A DNA stretch of 64,000 nucleotides, from positions 94,095 through 158,094 of the forward strand of contig JAUXZO010000010.1 of the NCBI GenBank assembly GCA_030692685.1, given 5' to 3'. The translations under genes and the position numbers were made by a program. Below, one piece after another: positions 17,536 through 27,108 of the stretch. The first letter of the stretch is position 1. Every line of letters begins with the position of its first letter. The notes below the pieces were generated by a model. It did no database searches. It was not told the DNA's origin and worked only from the letters and a program-made list of their open reading frames with translations. Origin of the DNA: Acidovorax sp. Its GTDB lineage: Bacteria > Pseudomonadota > Gammaproteobacteria > Burkholderiales > Burkholderiaceae_C.

Positions 17536-18363
17536 ATGTCGGTCGAGGAACCAGCGCTGGCCATTGCGAGCGAAGTCGCTTCCGAGGAGACGTTGCAGCG
17601 CCGTTTTGGGGGGCTCCAACGCCTTTACGGAGTAACCGGCGCTGCAAGGATTCGGAACGCCCATGTCGTCGTGGTCGGTATCGGCGGCGTAGGGTCGTGG
17701 GCTGCCGAAGCTTTGGCACGAAGTGGGGTGGGCCGCATCACGCTGATGGATCTTGACCATGTTGCGGAATCCAACATCAATCGCCAGATTCACGCCTTGA
17801 TGTCGACCGTGGGCCAAGCCAAGGTGCTGGCCATGCGAGATCGTATTGCCCAAATCAATCCGGATTGCGTCGTTCAATGTGTTGACGAATTTGTGGACGC
17901 GGAAAACTGGCCAGGATTGCTTCCTCCCGGGCCTGTAGACGCCCTCATCGATGCCTGTGATCAAGTAAAAGCAAAAACTGCCATGGCTCACTGGGCAAAA
18001 AGCGCCGGAGTGTTCCACATCGCCGTGGGTGCCGCGGGTGGCAAGCGACATGCGCACAAAGTGGACATAGACGACCTGGCCAATACCACTCACGACCCGC
18101 TGCTGGCCCAGCTGCGTTACCGTCTGCGCAAATTTCACCAAGCACCACGCGAGGGTAAAAAGATCGGTGTGGCCTGCGTCTTCAGTCGCGAAGCTGTGGC
18201 GCAGCCAGATGCTTCATGCAATATCGATGGTGATGGCTCACTGAACTGCCACGGTTATGGTTCAGTGGTTGCTGTCACGGCAACCTTCGGTCAATGCGCG
18301 GCGGGCTGGGTGCTCGACAAACTGGCCACGCCTTCTCAAAAGGCGTCGAAAATAACGTTATAA
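17536..18363 (+). CDS. tcdA: tRNA threonylcarbamoyladenosine dehydratase
   Basis: An E1-like enzyme of about 275 residues that cyclises t6A37 of tRNA to ct6A using ATP. VVVVGIGGVGSWAAEAL is the Rossmann nucleotide site, with RFGGLQRLYG before it, DLDHVAESNINRQ holding the conserved Arg/Gln and IDACDQVKAK after it. The start is ATG 17536; GTG 17533 directly before it is equally possible. The gene is followed at once by tRNA-Lys(UUU), itself a t6A-containing tRNA. The stop codon overlaps a -10 box for that tRNA. Confidence 0.94.
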   Translation: MSVEEPALAIASEVASEETLQRRFGGLQRLYGVTGAARIRNAHVVVVGIGGVGSWAAEALARSGVGRITLMDLDHVAESNINRQIHALMSTVGQAKVLAMRDRIAQINPDCVVQCVDEFVDAENWPGLLPPGPVDALIDACDQVKAKTAMAHWAKSAGVFHIAVGAAGGKRHAHKVDIDDLANTTHDPLLAQLRYRLRKFHQAPREGKKIGVACVFSREAVAQPDASCNIDGDGSLNCHGYGSVVAVTATFGQCAAGWVLDKLATPSQKASKITL

Positions 18364-18364
18364 T
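18336..18364 (+). promoter_or_regulatory. Putative promoter of tRNA-Lys overlapping the tcdA stop
   Basis: A consensus -10 box TATAAT is at 18359-18364. A weak -35 (TCAAAA, about 18336) lies 17 bases upstream. The transcription start would be near 18371, leaving a 5' leader of about 34 bases to be processed. Confidence 0.55.
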
Positions 18365-18404
18365 CTTAGGCTTTGCAGCTATCGATAAGATAGCCTCAAA
18401 TGTT

Positions 18405-18480
18405 GGGACGTTAGCTCAGTTGGTAGAGCAGCGGACTTTTAATCCGTTTGTCGTGGGTTCGACCCCCGCACGTCCCACCA
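18405..18480 (+). tRNA. tRNA-Lys (anticodon UUU)
   Basis: A complete 76-base cloverleaf with encoded CCA. The acceptor stem is GGGACGT with ACGTCCC. The D-arm is GCTC-AGTTGGTAGA-GC, the anticodon loop CTTTTAA with TTT at 18438-18440, and the T-arm GTGGG-TTCGACC-CCCGC. Confidence 0.97.
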
Positions 18481-18503
18481 GTTTAGCCTTACAGGCATTG
18501 AAA

Positions 18504-18536
18504 AGCCCGCTACAGAAATGACAGCGGGCTTTTTTC
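18504..18536 (+). terminator. Rho-independent terminator after tRNA-Lys
   Basis: AGCCCGCT (18504-18511) and AGCGGGCT (18523-18530) form a perfect 8-bp stem with an 11-base loop, followed by a run of T. Confidence 0.88.
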
Positions 18537-18585
18537 ATTCCTGAGTCGGTGACCGCCTATTGGCAGTTTGCCGCGCGTTGACAGT

Positions 18586-18840
18586 TCACGCCAGCGCCTT
18601 GCGCATCAGCGCCCGCTCACGGACCCGCGCTCCGAACGTCAATCACCGATTCTGTGCCGTAGGCCGTGCTGCCATGGATTGCGCGGGCGCTGGTCAGCAC
18701 ACCCTGCCGATAGCGCAGGTGAATCTTTGCCGTCACCTCAGGCACGGGTGCCTGTGCGGCGATGTACTTCCGGCCCGTCAGCGGATCCACAGCGGCTCAG
18801 CAGGTGAACAGGGGGTCGAACCAGCCAATTGTTAGAACTC
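18586..18840 (-). pseudogene. Remnant of a phage head-closure (head-tail joining) protein gene
   Basis: On the minus strand one frame reads AAVDPLTGRKYIAAQAPVPE and continues with VTAKIHLRYRQGV, RAIHGSTAYGTESVIDV. This pattern fits the Phage_H_T_join family (SPP1 gp16-like head closure proteins), whose core is a PLxGxEYxxAQ block, an IRYR strand and a final Y-x-I-x-S-V-I strand. An in-frame TGA stands just before AAVDPL, where the family usually has Trp. The usual basic C-terminus (RERALMRKAL) appears only after a frame change, followed by a stop at 18586-18588. No start or intact 5' half is left. It lies just downstream of a tRNA gene, a common phage integration site. Confidence 0.7.
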
Positions 18841-18897
18841 GCCTTTAGGCCTTTAGGCCTTTAGGTTTTTAGGCCTTCAGGCCTTCAGGCCTTCAGT
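18841..18897. repeat. Tandem 9-bp repeats (GCCTTTAGG / GCCTTCAGG types)
   Basis: Seven nearly identical units follow head to tail: CTTTAGGCC-type units, one TTTTTAGGC variant, then three CTTCAGGCC units. AGGCCT is shared by most junctions. The run lies between the phage remnant and the end of the GNAT gene. Confidence 0.85.
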
Positions 18898-18961
18898 CTT
18901 CCGCTCAGGTCTACCCAATGCATACCACTTCGGTCGGTCGTGGTTCTTCAACCGCCACTCC

Positions 18962-19534
18962 TCACAAGCGCCTGCAAAAAAACGTCGTCCCACACAACGC
19001 CCCATCCGGCATCAGCGCGTAGTCCGGCACCTCGCCCACGCGCTGCCAGCCTGCGCGTGCGTACAGGCGCTCGGCATCTCCGCCAGTCACGGTGTCCAGC
19101 ACCAGCACGCTCTTCCCTTCAGCGCGCGCTGCGTCGTCCACGGCGGCCATCAATTGTTGGGCGATGCCTTGGCGGCGGGCGTTGCGGTGGACCAGCATCT
19201 TGGCCACGTCGGCTCGGTGGGGCTGGTTGTCGGGCATGGCGGTGATCAGTTGCACGGTGCCTGCGATCTGGCCCTTTGCGTCTTCGGCGACCAGCAGCAC
19301 GCGCTCGTTGCGGGCCACACCCTCTGCAACGCCGCGCCAGAATGCCAGCGCTTTATCACGCGGCAGCGGCCACATGAAACTGACGGAGGCGCCGCCTTGC
19401 ACGCAGTCGATCAACACATCCGCCAAGGCATCTACGCTGGCGGCGGCTTCGTTGGGGTCGAGACGGCGGACGATGACTGTGGGGTTGGTCTCCTGGGTGT
19501 GAAGGGGTGAGGAAGAGGGCAGCGCTGAGGTCAT
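18962..19534 (-). CDS. GNAT family N-acetyltransferase
   Basis: A 190-residue acetyltransferase. The acetyl-CoA loop is seen in KMLVHRNARRQGIAQQLM (pattern RxxGIA/G) and the late motif in AERLYARAGWQRVGEVPDY. ATG 19534 is preceded by GGAGAG and overlaps the stop of the upstream regulator gene by four bases (ATGA). Much longer frames upstream of this start are only open by base composition. The acceptor substrate is unknown; co-expression with an XRE-cupin regulator suggests a small-molecule amine sensed by the cupin. Confidence 0.9.
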   Translation of the reverse strand: MTSALPSSSPLHTQETNPTVIVRRLDPNEAAASVDALADVLIDCVQGGASVSFMWPLPRDKALAFWRGVAEGVARNERVLLVAEDAKGQIAGTVQLITAMPDNQPHRADVAKMLVHRNARRQGIAQQLMAAVDDAARAEGKSVLVLDTVTGGDAERLYARAGWQRVGEVPDYALMPDGALCGTTFFCRRL

Positions 19535-20178
19535 GGGGCTCTCCGTGTTTTGTTGGGTCTTGTCTGAGAGGTTGGTGTGGCGTGCGAAGCAGTGCGCGCT
19601 GCAAAACCCTGTGGCGCGAGCGTGGCCAGTGCGACGAGGTAGCGGGCAGTCGTGCGCGTGGGGTTGTGGAACACGATGGGCTGGTTCAGCTGCATGGCCA
19701 GGCAGTCGCCCGCGTCCAGGTGCCAAGGCGTGTCGCCCACGGTGATTTCCATGGTGCCTTCGATCATCCAGACCTGCTGGTGGATGTGGGCGTCCTGCAC
19801 GGCCGATTCCAGCGCCACGCGCTGGCCGGGTGGGAACACCACGTCCACCAGCTGCAATGCAGAGCGGGACGGGGGCGACAGTTGCCTGCGCACGTAGCCC
19901 GATGCAGGGTCTTGCCACACAGGCTGATCGGCCACACGGATCAACGGGGAGGGCGGTTGCGCGGCTGCGCGGGTGTCGTCAAAGAGCGAGGCCAGTGCTA
20001 CATCCAGGCCGGTGGCCAGCTTGTCGAGCACCACGGCTGTTGGGCTGCTCTGGCCGCGCTCAATGAGTGAAATGTTGGAGCGGCTGACGCCGCTGCGTTC
20101 AGCCAGGGTGTCGAGCGAGTAACCCCGGGCGTCGCGCAGATCGCGCAGCCGGGTGGCGATGCGGGTGTTGATGTCCAT
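19531..20178 (-). CDS. XRE-family regulator with C-terminal cupin domain
   Basis: A 215-residue regulator. The helix-turn-helix spans about 8-62 (RLRDLRDARGYSLDTLAER, SGVSRSNISLIERGQSSPT). A cupin sensor domain spans about 115-190 (QVWMIEGTMEITVGDTPW, LDAGDCLAMQL). Relatives often repress amine or amino-acid catabolic genes and bind an effector in the cupin. The start at 20178 lies three bases from a perfect palindrome, the likely autoregulatory operator. It is translationally coupled to the GNAT gene. The last ~25 residues are low-complexity and polar. Confidence 0.93.
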   Translation of the reverse strand: MDINTRIATRLRDLRDARGYSLDTLAERSGVSRSNISLIERGQSSPTAVVLDKLATGLDVALASLFDDTRAAAQPPSPLIRVADQPVWQDPASGYVRRQLSPPSRSALQLVDVVFPPGQRVALESAVQDAHIHQQVWMIEGTMEITVGDTPWHLDAGDCLAMQLNQPIVFHNPTRTTARYLVALATLAPQGFAARTASHATPTSQTRPNKTRRAP

Positions 20179-20180
20179 GT

Positions 20181-20216
20181 TTCCAGTTTAATGGATATGT
20201 ATCCATTAAACTGGAA
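20181..20216. promoter_or_regulatory. Perfect 36-bp palindrome, likely operator of the XRE-cupin regulator
   Basis: TTCCAGTTTAATGGATA (20181-20197), TG, then the exact reverse complement (20200-20216). The arms are 17 bases with a 2-base centre. It covers the ribosome-binding region (GGAA) directly before the regulator ATG, so repressor bound here would block transcription and could affect translation start. It also lies 32 bp past the end of the ACR3 gene, which runs in the same direction. Confidence 0.8.
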
Positions 20217-20247
20217 TAAGGCGGTTTTCCGTCCAAGCGTTGCAGAT

Positions 20248-21258
<1,011 letters not shown>

Positions 21259-21377
21259 GGTGAATCCTTGTTGTTGTGTTGTTGTTGTTGCTTGAGCGCG
21301 AATCAGGAAGGCAAGAAGGCCCGGCAGCATTGATGCAGCCAGGCCCGGGTTTCATGCAGCGTGCTGGGTGCTCGGGC

Positions 21378-21878
21378 TCAGCCCTGTTCGGTGCCAATGC
21401 GGTGCAGCTCGCTCTGCAGCGACAGCTTGTCGAGCTTGTCGAACGGCAAGGCCAGGAAGATGGTGATGCGGCGGTTGAGCGTCAAAAATGCATCGCTGAA
21501 GGCGCGCTGCTTTTCCTCTTCGGTGCCCTGCGCGGCTGCGGGGTCGGGCACACCCCAGTGGGCGGACATGGGCTGGCCGGGCCACACTGGGCAGACCTCG
21601 CCTGCAGCGTTGTCGCACACGGTGAGCACGAAGTCCATGGCGGGTGCGTCGGGCGTGGCGAACTCCTCCCAGGTTTTGCTGCGCAGGCTGTCGGTGCGAA
21701 AGCGGTTTCGCTGCAGCAGCTCTACCGCATAGGGATTCACGCGGCCCGCAGGTTGGCTGCCCGCGCTGTAGGCGCGATAGCGCCCGGCGCCCAGTTGGTT
21801 CAGGATGGCCTCGGCCATGATGCTGCGCGCCGAATTGGCGGTGCAGATGAAGAGGACGTTGAAGACGCGATAAGACAT
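21378..21878 (-). CDS. arsC: Arsenate reductase, low-molecular-weight phosphatase type
   Basis: A 166-residue LMW-phosphatase-fold enzyme that reduces arsenate to arsenite. The P-loop is CTANSARS at 12-19. Resolving cysteines Cys88 and Cys96 are in TVCDNAAGEVCPVWPG, the pattern of the thioredoxin- or glutathione-coupled ArsC family. It stands between arsR and acr3. Confidence 0.93.
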   Translation of the reverse strand: MSYRVFNVLFICTANSARSIMAEAILNQLGAGRYRAYSAGSQPAGRVNPYAVELLQRNRFRTDSLRSKTWEEFATPDAPAMDFVLTVCDNAAGEVCPVWPGQPMSAHWGVPDPAAAQGTEEEKQRAFSDAFLTLNRRITIFLALPFDKLDKLSLQSELHRIGTEQG

Positions 21879-21927
21879 GGGAGGTCTTTCTTTCTTGCAG
21901 TGGGTTGTCGGTGGTGGGTAAATCGGC

Positions 21928-21959
21928 AGGTCGAAAGGTCGAAAGGTCGGAAGGTGAGC
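21928..21959. repeat. Imperfect 8-bp tandem repeat between arsR and arsC
   Basis: AGGTCGAA occurs twice, followed by AGGTCGGA and AGGTGAGC. It lies in the 100-bp spacer between two ars genes. No function is visible. Confidence 0.6.
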
Positions 21960-21978
21960 TGGTCAGCTGGTCCGAGGA

Positions 21979-22311
21979 TCAGCAGGTCCTGCATTGCATG
22001 GAGGTGGCGGTGTCGTCCAGGCAGGGCTCGCCCTGGCAGCAGTTGGCGGTCAGAAAACCCAGCAGCTTGTTCATCGCATCGATGTGCGTGCGGTAGATCA
22101 GGTTACGGCCATCGCGCTCTTGCGTGATCAGCCCGGCGTGGGTCAGCTCTTTGAGGTGAAACGACAGCGAGGTGGGCGATATGCCCAGCGCCTCGGCCAT
22201 CTGGCTGGGTGTGGCGCCCTGCGGACCTGCCACCACCAGCAGGCGGAACGCGCGCAGGCGCGACTCCTGGGCCAGTGCGGCCAGGGCTTGTACGGCTTCG
22301 GTGTCGGTCAT
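21979..22311 (-). CDS. arsR: ArsR/SmtB family arsenic-responsive repressor
   Basis: A 110-residue winged-helix repressor. The DNA-binding helix is SPTSLSFHLKELTHAGLI and the wing is RDGRNLIY. The metal-binding cysteines are not in the helix alpha-3 position of E. coli ArsR. Instead a C-terminal NCCQGEPC gives paired Cys and a third Cys, resembling the Acidithiobacillus type of ArsR. AAGGAG precedes ATG 22311. The start overlaps the arsJ stop (ATGA), so the repressor is made from the middle of the operon it probably controls. Confidence 0.93.
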   Translation of the reverse strand: MTDTEAVQALAALAQESRLRAFRLLVVAGPQGATPSQMAEALGISPTSLSFHLKELTHAGLITQERDGRNLIYRTHIDAMNKLLGFLTANCCQGEPCLDDTATSMQCRTC

Positions 22312-23603
22312 GCGGGGTCTCCTTGGATGGGGGGCCGGGTGGCTGCAGGGCGCGCCAGCGTGGTGGGCAGTGCCAGCGTTACCAGCCAGCAGATGATCAG
22401 CATCAAGGCCGACCCAATCAGCGCATACAGCAGCCCACCCCATTGATAGAGCAGGCCCGACAGCAGCGTGCCCATGAATCGGCCAGCCGCGTTCGCTGCG
22501 TAGTAAAAGCCCACGTCTTCTGCCGCCTTCTCGCTGCCCGCATAGGCCAGGATGAGGTACGAGTGCACTGACGAGTTGACGGCAAAGGCCACGCCGAACA
22601 CCCCGAGCCCCGCCACCACCACCCACTGCAGATGGGGCACCTGCAGGTACACCACCACGGCCAGCATCACTGGCACCACGGCCAATGCTGCAGACCACCA
22701 GCGCGCGGCGGGCACTTCGGCGCTCAGTCCATCAGGGCTGCGGTTAACGATGTTGGGCGCCAGCGCCTGCACCAGGCCGTAGCCAATGGTCCAGGCCGCC
22801 AGAAAGCCGCCCACCATCGTGAACGTCCAGCCCGACGCATACAAGAACACCGGCACGCCCACCACAAACCACACGTCCCGCGCGCCAAACAGCACCACGC
22901 GCGCGGCGGCCAGCAGGTTGATGGCGGGGCTTTTGGCAAACAGCTCCTTGGCCGATTTGGAGGCCTTGGCCTTGCCCATGAGGGGCGGCACAAAGGCCAC
23001 CACGCCCACCAGCACCAGGGCCAGCAGCCCGGCCATGGCCCACAGTGCGCCGCGAAACCCCAGCAGGTCGAGCAGCAAGCCGCCCAGAAAGAAGCCCACG
23101 CCCTTCATGGCGTTCTTGCTGCCGGTAAACCAGGCCACCCATTTGAAGAGCTGGCCTGAACCCTGGTCCTTGGCCTGGTCGGCCGTGATCTTGATGGCCG
23201 ACTTGCTTGCGGTTTTGGTGAGGTCTTTGGCCACGCCGCAGATGCCTTGCGCCACCACCACCCATGCCACCGACATTGCAGCGGTCCATTCGGGGTTGAG
23301 CAGTGACAGCAGCGCAAAACCAATGATCTGCGTGGTCAGCCCTACGGCCAGCATGCGCGCGATGCCGTAGCGTGTGGCCAGCCAGCCGCCGATCAGGTTG
23401 GCGGCAATGCCCGCTGCCTCGTAAAGCAAAAACAGAAACGCCAGCGTGAACGACGAATAGCCCAACCGGTAAAAGTGCAGCAGCACCAGCATGCGCAAGG
23501 CGCCATCGGTCAGCGTAAAGCCCCAGTACGCGGCGGTGACGATGGCGTAGTTGCGGGCGGCAGCGTTGCCGCCCGGGGAGGGTGTATGGGACGTGTGGGT
23601 CAT
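22308..23603 (-). CDS. arsJ: Organoarsenical (1-arseno-3-phosphoglycerate) efflux transporter ArsJ
   Basis: A 431-residue major-facilitator permease with about twelve helices. [12 protein letters not shown] segment [20 protein letters not shown] and the [16 protein letters not shown] loop are hallmarks I associate with ArsJ. In the known pathway GAPDH joins arsenate to glyceraldehyde 3-phosphate and ArsJ expels the unstable product. Here the gapdh gene precedes arsJ with a 4-base overlap, which supports that role. Confidence 0.92.
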   Translation of the reverse strand: MTHTSHTPSPGGNAAARNYAIVTAAYWGFTLTDGALRMLVLLHFYRLGYSSFTLAFLFLLYEAAGIAANLIGGWLATRYGIARMLAVGLTTQIIGFALLSLLNPEWTAAMSVAWVVVAQGICGVAKDLTKTASKSAIKITADQAKDQGSGQLFKWVAWFTGSKNAMKGVGFFLGGLLLDLLGFRGALWAMAGLLALVLVGVVAFVPPLMGKAKASKSAKELFAKSPAINLLAAARVVLFGARDVWFVVGVPVFLYASGWTFTMVGGFLAAWTIGYGLVQALAPNIVNRSPDGLSAEVPAARWWSAALAVVPVMLAVVVYLQVPHLQWVVVAGLGVFGVAFAVNSSVHSYLILAYAGSEKAAEDVGFYYAANAAGRFMGTLLSGLLYQWGGLLYALIGSALMLIICWLVTLALPTTLARPAATRPPIQGDPA

Positions 23604-24646
23604 ACGTCCACGCTTTGCATGTGGCAGGCCAGGTCCACCATGCGGCAGGCGTAGCCCATTTCGTTGTCGTACCAGGCGTACACCTTGAGCAGCGTGCCGT
23701 CGGTGACCAGGGTGGACAGCGCATCGACGATGGAGCTGCGCGTGTCCCCCGCGTAGTCGGCACTGACCAGAGGGCGCTCTTCGTAGCCCAGGATGCCTTT
23801 GAGCGGGCCATGTGCCGCAGCAGCGGCGAACAGCGCGTTTACCTCGTCCGCCGTGGTGGGTTTTTGCAGCTCAAACACACAGTCGGTCAGCGACGCGTTG
23901 AGCACCGGCGCGCGCACCGCGTGGCCGTTGAGCTTGCCCTTGAGTTCGGGGTAGATCAGCGCAATGGCCGTAGCGCTGCCCGTGGTGGTGGGCGCCAGGC
24001 TCATCATGGCGCTGCGGGCGCGGCGCAGGTCTTTGTGCGGCGCGTCCACCACCAGGTTGGTGTTGGTGGGGTTGTGGATGGTGGTGATCTGCCCGTGGCG
24101 GATGCCCAGGTTTTCGTGGATCACCTTCACGACCGGTGCCAGGCAGTTGGTGGTGCACGACGCAGCGGTGACGATGCGGTCACGGGCGGGGTCATAGCGC
24201 TCGTGGTTCACGCCCACCACGATGTTGAGCACATCGCCGGTCTTGACCGGCGCCGCCACGATCACGCGCTTGGCACCGCGGTCCAGGTGGCCTTGCAGGG
24301 TCTCGGGGGTCAGGAACTTGCCCGTGCACTCCAGCACCACCTCCACGCCCAGGTCGCCCCACGGGATGTCGGCTGCAGTGGCGTGGCTGCTGAAGGACAG
24401 GCGCTGGTCGTTGATGCGGATCGTGTCGTCGCCCTCAGCGGCAATGTGGGCGCGCCAGGAGCCCTGCACCGTGTCAAACGCCAGCAGGTGGGCCGTGGCT
24501 GCGGCGCCGCCCTTGATTTCATTGAGGTGCACCACTTCCAGCCGGTTGGCGCCACGCGGGTCGTCGTGGGGCCGGTGGGCTGCGCCCAAGGCGGCACGCA
24601 GTGCCAGACGGCCGATGCGGCCCATGCCGTTGATACCTACTTTCAT
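23600..24646 (-). CDS. ArsJ-associated glyceraldehyde-3-phosphate dehydrogenase
   Basis: A 348-residue GAPDH. The NAD fold begins [12 protein letters not shown], the active-site Cys is in [11 protein letters not shown] and the C-terminal block is [15 protein letters not shown]. The setting beside arsJ suggests that it makes 1-arseno-3-phosphoglycerate from arsenate rather than serving glycolysis. ATG 24646 has CAGGAG upstream and a promoter-operator region before it. Confidence 0.94.
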   Translation of the reverse strand: MKVGINGMGRIGRLALRAALGAAHRPHDDPRGANRLEVVHLNEIKGGAAATAHLLAFDTVQGSWRAHIAAEGDDTIRINDQRLSFSSHATAADIPWGDLGVEVVLECTGKFLTPETLQGHLDRGAKRVIVAAPVKTGDVLNIVVGVNHERYDPARDRIVTAASCTTNCLAPVVKVIHENLGIRHGQITTIHNPTNTNLVVDAPHKDLRRARSAMMSLAPTTTGSATAIALIYPELKGKLNGHAVRAPVLNASLTDCVFELQKPTTADEVNALFAAAAAHGPLKGILGYEERPLVSADYAGDTRSSIVDALSTLVTDGTLLKVYAWYDNEMGYACRMVDLACHMQSVDV

Positions 24647-24693
24647 GGGGGACTCCTGACCATCTCCCGCACCGAGCGGGTAGACAGTTTTAT

Positions 24694-24713
24694 ATTTCAA
24701 TAATTGTTGAATT
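24694..24713. promoter_or_regulatory. Probable ArsR operator upstream of gapdh-arsJ-arsR
   Basis: TTCAA (24696-24700), six AT-rich bases and TTGAA (24707-24711) form an inverted repeat like known ArsR/SmtB sites. It overlaps an AT-rich promoter-like stretch with TATAAA on the minus strand about 50 bases before the gapdh start. Confidence 0.6.
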
Positions 24714-24778
24714 ATCGTTGCCATGTGTGTCCGTTTGATGACGCCGGCCTGGCAAGTGGGTACGCCCAGCTACCCCGT

Positions 24779-25756
24779 TCAGTCGGCTTTTGCGGGCCCT
24801 GCAAACAGCCTGCGTGGCACCCACCACAGGTACGCCGCCATGCCCAACAGCTCTACCAGCGACTGAACCACGATGACCACCGCCGTTTCCTCCCACCCCG
24901 CGGGCAGGGCCAGCGCAAGGGGCAGCACCACAAACGAATTGCGGGTGCCCAGGCTAAAAGCCAGGGTGCGGCCTTGGGTGGCGGGCAGCGCCAGCCAGCG
25001 TGCCAGCGCCTTGGCCACCAGCGCTGCCGCCACCAGAAACACCCCAAACACCGGCACCACCAGCGGCAGCACGTGCAGCCCCTGCCACACCGTGCCCACC
25101 TGCGCAGTGGCAATCAGGCCCACCACCACGGCCAGCAGCGGCACGGGGCCCCAGGCCAAGGTGTTGCGGATGCGGTCAGCGCTGGGGTGGTGGCTCAGCA
25201 TGCGCTGGGCCACGGCGGCGCCCGCCAGCGGCAGCAGCACCACCAGCACGGCGGGCACCAGCGCGGCCAGGGTCCAGGTGCTCAGCGTTTGGGTGTCGCC
25301 CATCAGCGCCAGGTACACCGGCAACAGCAGTAGCTGAAGCACCAGGTTGAGCGGCGTCACGGCCATGGCCCGGGGCACATCGCCGCCGCCCAGCTGGCTG
25401 AAGGTGATGAACCAGTCGGTGCATGGCACCAACAGCACCAGCAACACGCCCAGGCGCACCGCAGGCGCTGCGCCCAGCAGGCCCAGCCATCCCGCCAGCG
25501 CCCAGGCCAGCAGCGGCAACACCACAAAGTTGCCGATGACCACCGCCGCTGCAAAGCGCCGGTCGCGCAGTGCCTGGCCCCACTGCAGCAAGGGCACCTG
25601 CATGAACGTGGCAAACAGCAGCACCACCAACGTTGGCCACAGCAAAGCCTCCAGCGCAGGGCCTGCGGCGGGCCACAGGCTGCCACCACCCAGCCCCAGC
25701 GTAATGGCCAGCAGGTACACCCAGACCTGGTGGCGCTCCAGAGCGAGGCGGGTCAT
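24779..25756 (-). CDS. Bile acid:sodium symporter (BASS) / arsenic resistance-like transporter
   Basis: A 325-residue membrane protein with about ten helices, distantly related to ACR3. PCTDWFITFSQLGGGD and SLGTRNSFVVLPLALALP are the discontinuous-helix motifs of the BASS superfamily. It precedes the ars genes by 132 bp in the same direction. It may be a second arsenic transporter or an unrelated organic anion carrier. ATG 25756 is chosen because upstream sequence has no hydrophobic or conserved content. Confidence 0.85.
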   Translation of the reverse strand: MTRLALERHQVWVYLLAITLGLGGGSLWPAAGPALEALLWPTLVVLLFATFMQVPLLQWGQALRDRRFAAAVVIGNFVVLPLLAWALAGWLGLLGAAPAVRLGVLLVLLVPCTDWFITFSQLGGGDVPRAMAVTPLNLVLQLLLLPVYLALMGDTQTLSTWTLAALVPAVLVVLLPLAGAAVAQRMLSHHPSADRIRNTLAWGPVPLLAVVVGLIATAQVGTVWQGLHVLPLVVPVFGVFLVAAALVAKALARWLALPATQGRTLAFSLGTRNSFVVLPLALALPAGWEETAVVIVVQSLVELLGMAAYLWWVPRRLFAGPAKAD

Positions 25757-25854
25757 CCGGGGGAGACCGAGTTGGTCGGGTTGACCGGGTTTGCCGGTGG
25801 GGCAAGGGGCAGGGCGGTCATGGCTGGGTGAATGGATAAAGGGCGTATTTGCAA

Positions 25855-25903
25855 AATTGATAGCTGCTAGCGCTTTATGGATAAGCGCTAGAGGCCATTT
25901 TGA
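25855..25903. repeat. Dispersed palindromic repeat, copy between divergent genes
   Basis: TTGATAGCTGCTAGCGCTTT followed by ATGGATAAGCGCTAGAGGCC and ATTTTGA. AGCGCT occurs in both arms, giving a hairpin. This is close to the consensus of the family. Confidence 0.85.
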
Positions 25904-26019
25904 CTCATATTCTGGCCTTTGAGGATCCGCGTGAAACAGTGCACCCTGCGCCAAGCCGCGATACTTGCCTCACGCGGTTTTATAGACTGAACGACCCACC
26001 GAACGACGGAGACCCTTTC

Positions 26020-27108
26020 ATGAGCTTGCCCCTTCATCCCCTGGATACCGAACTGCTGGCCCGCGCCTTGCCAATGCTGGACGAAGAATGGCTGACCCGG
26101 GACGCTGATCTGGCCCCCGTGCTGCCCACCGTGCTGGCCCGCAATGTGGGGCAGGACTGGCACAAGGCTGGCACCTTTCGCCACCACCTGGTGGGTGTGG
26201 CCCGGTCGCTCACCCTGTGGCAGCAGCCGCGCGATGTGCGCCTGCTGGGCCTGTTGCACAGCGTGTATGGCAATGCGTTTGTCGACCTGGTGAAGTTTGA
26301 CCCCGCCAAAGAGCGCGCTCGCGTGCGCGAGCTGGTGGGCGAATCGGCCGAGCACCTCGTGTTTCTGTTCTGCACGCAGTCGCGTACGCAGTTTGTGCAA
26401 AAGGTACTGGACCACGCGCTGGAGGCCGATGGCAGCATGGTGCTGGACAAGGATGGCCAGCAGCACACGCTCACGCCGTACGAAGTGGCGGCGTTCATCA
26501 TCGTCAGCATGGCCGACACCATTGAGCAGTGGTTCAGCTGGCAGGACGATATTTTTTCGCGCTTTCCGCACGTGCAACCCCGCTCGCAGTCGGCGCATTG
26601 GGCCGCATCGCTCTGGCCCGGCCCCATGCGGCCCACCGGGCGCATGCTGCACCAGATCAGCGCCTTGGGCAAAGCCCTGCAGCACCCGGGTTTGAGGGAC
26701 CAACTGCCGCTGCCGCCCGTGTTTGCCGACTGCAGCCAGCACCTGTCTGCCGCCAACGAGGCAGCGGCCACCTCGCTGTACTGGTCCGTCATCCAGCAAG
26801 ACCAGCCGCTGGTGGACATGGACGTGGCCACGGGCGTGCTGGAGAGCGCCATCCGCCACAACCCCTGGGTGGCCGAGCCCCAGATGGTGTTGGCCCAGCT
26901 GTACCTGTCGGCAGGGCGCAGAGACGACGCCAAGGCTGCGGCATCCAGCGCGTTGCAGCTCTTCAGCGCCTGGGGCAATGCCTGGGACAAACGCGTGCAG
27001 TGGGACGCCTGGATTGCGTGGACGCGCATCCTGCTGCAGGGCGCCATGGTCGAAGAAACCTGGCCCGAGCGGCTGGACAAGCTGAACAACGTCGCACTGC
27101 GACCCTGA
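26020..27108 (+). CDS. DUF6817-like (HD-related) protein with C-terminal helical repeat region
   Basis: A 362-residue cytoplasmic protein. The N-terminal part holds FRHHLVGVARSLTLW and LLGLLHSVYGNAF, the pattern of DUF6817, an HD-like fold. The C-terminal ~90 residues (VATGVLESAIRHNPWVAEP, MVLAQLYLSAGRRDDAKAA) look like one or two TPR units. The function is unknown. The start ATG 26020 has CGGAGA upstream; an open frame extends to 25900 across the repeat but lacks conserved features. Confidence 0.75.
   Translation: MSLPLHPLDTELLARALPMLDEEWLTRDADLAPVLPTVLARNVGQDWHKAGTFRHHLVGVARSLTLWQQPRDVRLLGLLHSVYGNAFVDLVKFDPAKERARVRELVGESAEHLVFLFCTQSRTQFVQKVLDHALEADGSMVLDKDGQQHTLTPYEVAAFIIVSMADTIEQWFSWQDDIFSRFPHVQPRSQSAHWAASLWPGPMRPTGRMLHQISALGKALQHPGLRDQLPLPPVFADCSQHLSAANEAAATSLYWSVIQQDQPLVDMDVATGVLESAIRHNPWVAEPQMVLAQLYLSAGRRDDAKAAASSALQLFSAWGNAWDKRVQWDAWIAWTRILLQGAMVEETWPERLDKLNNVALRP

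Noticed and set aside
18811..18822. Twelve bases matching the tRNA-Lys T-arm, considered as an att site or second tRNA
   Set aside because: It is inverted relative to the tRNA, no cloverleaf can be formed around it, and T-arm sequences recur by chance. It falls inside the phage-derived frame.
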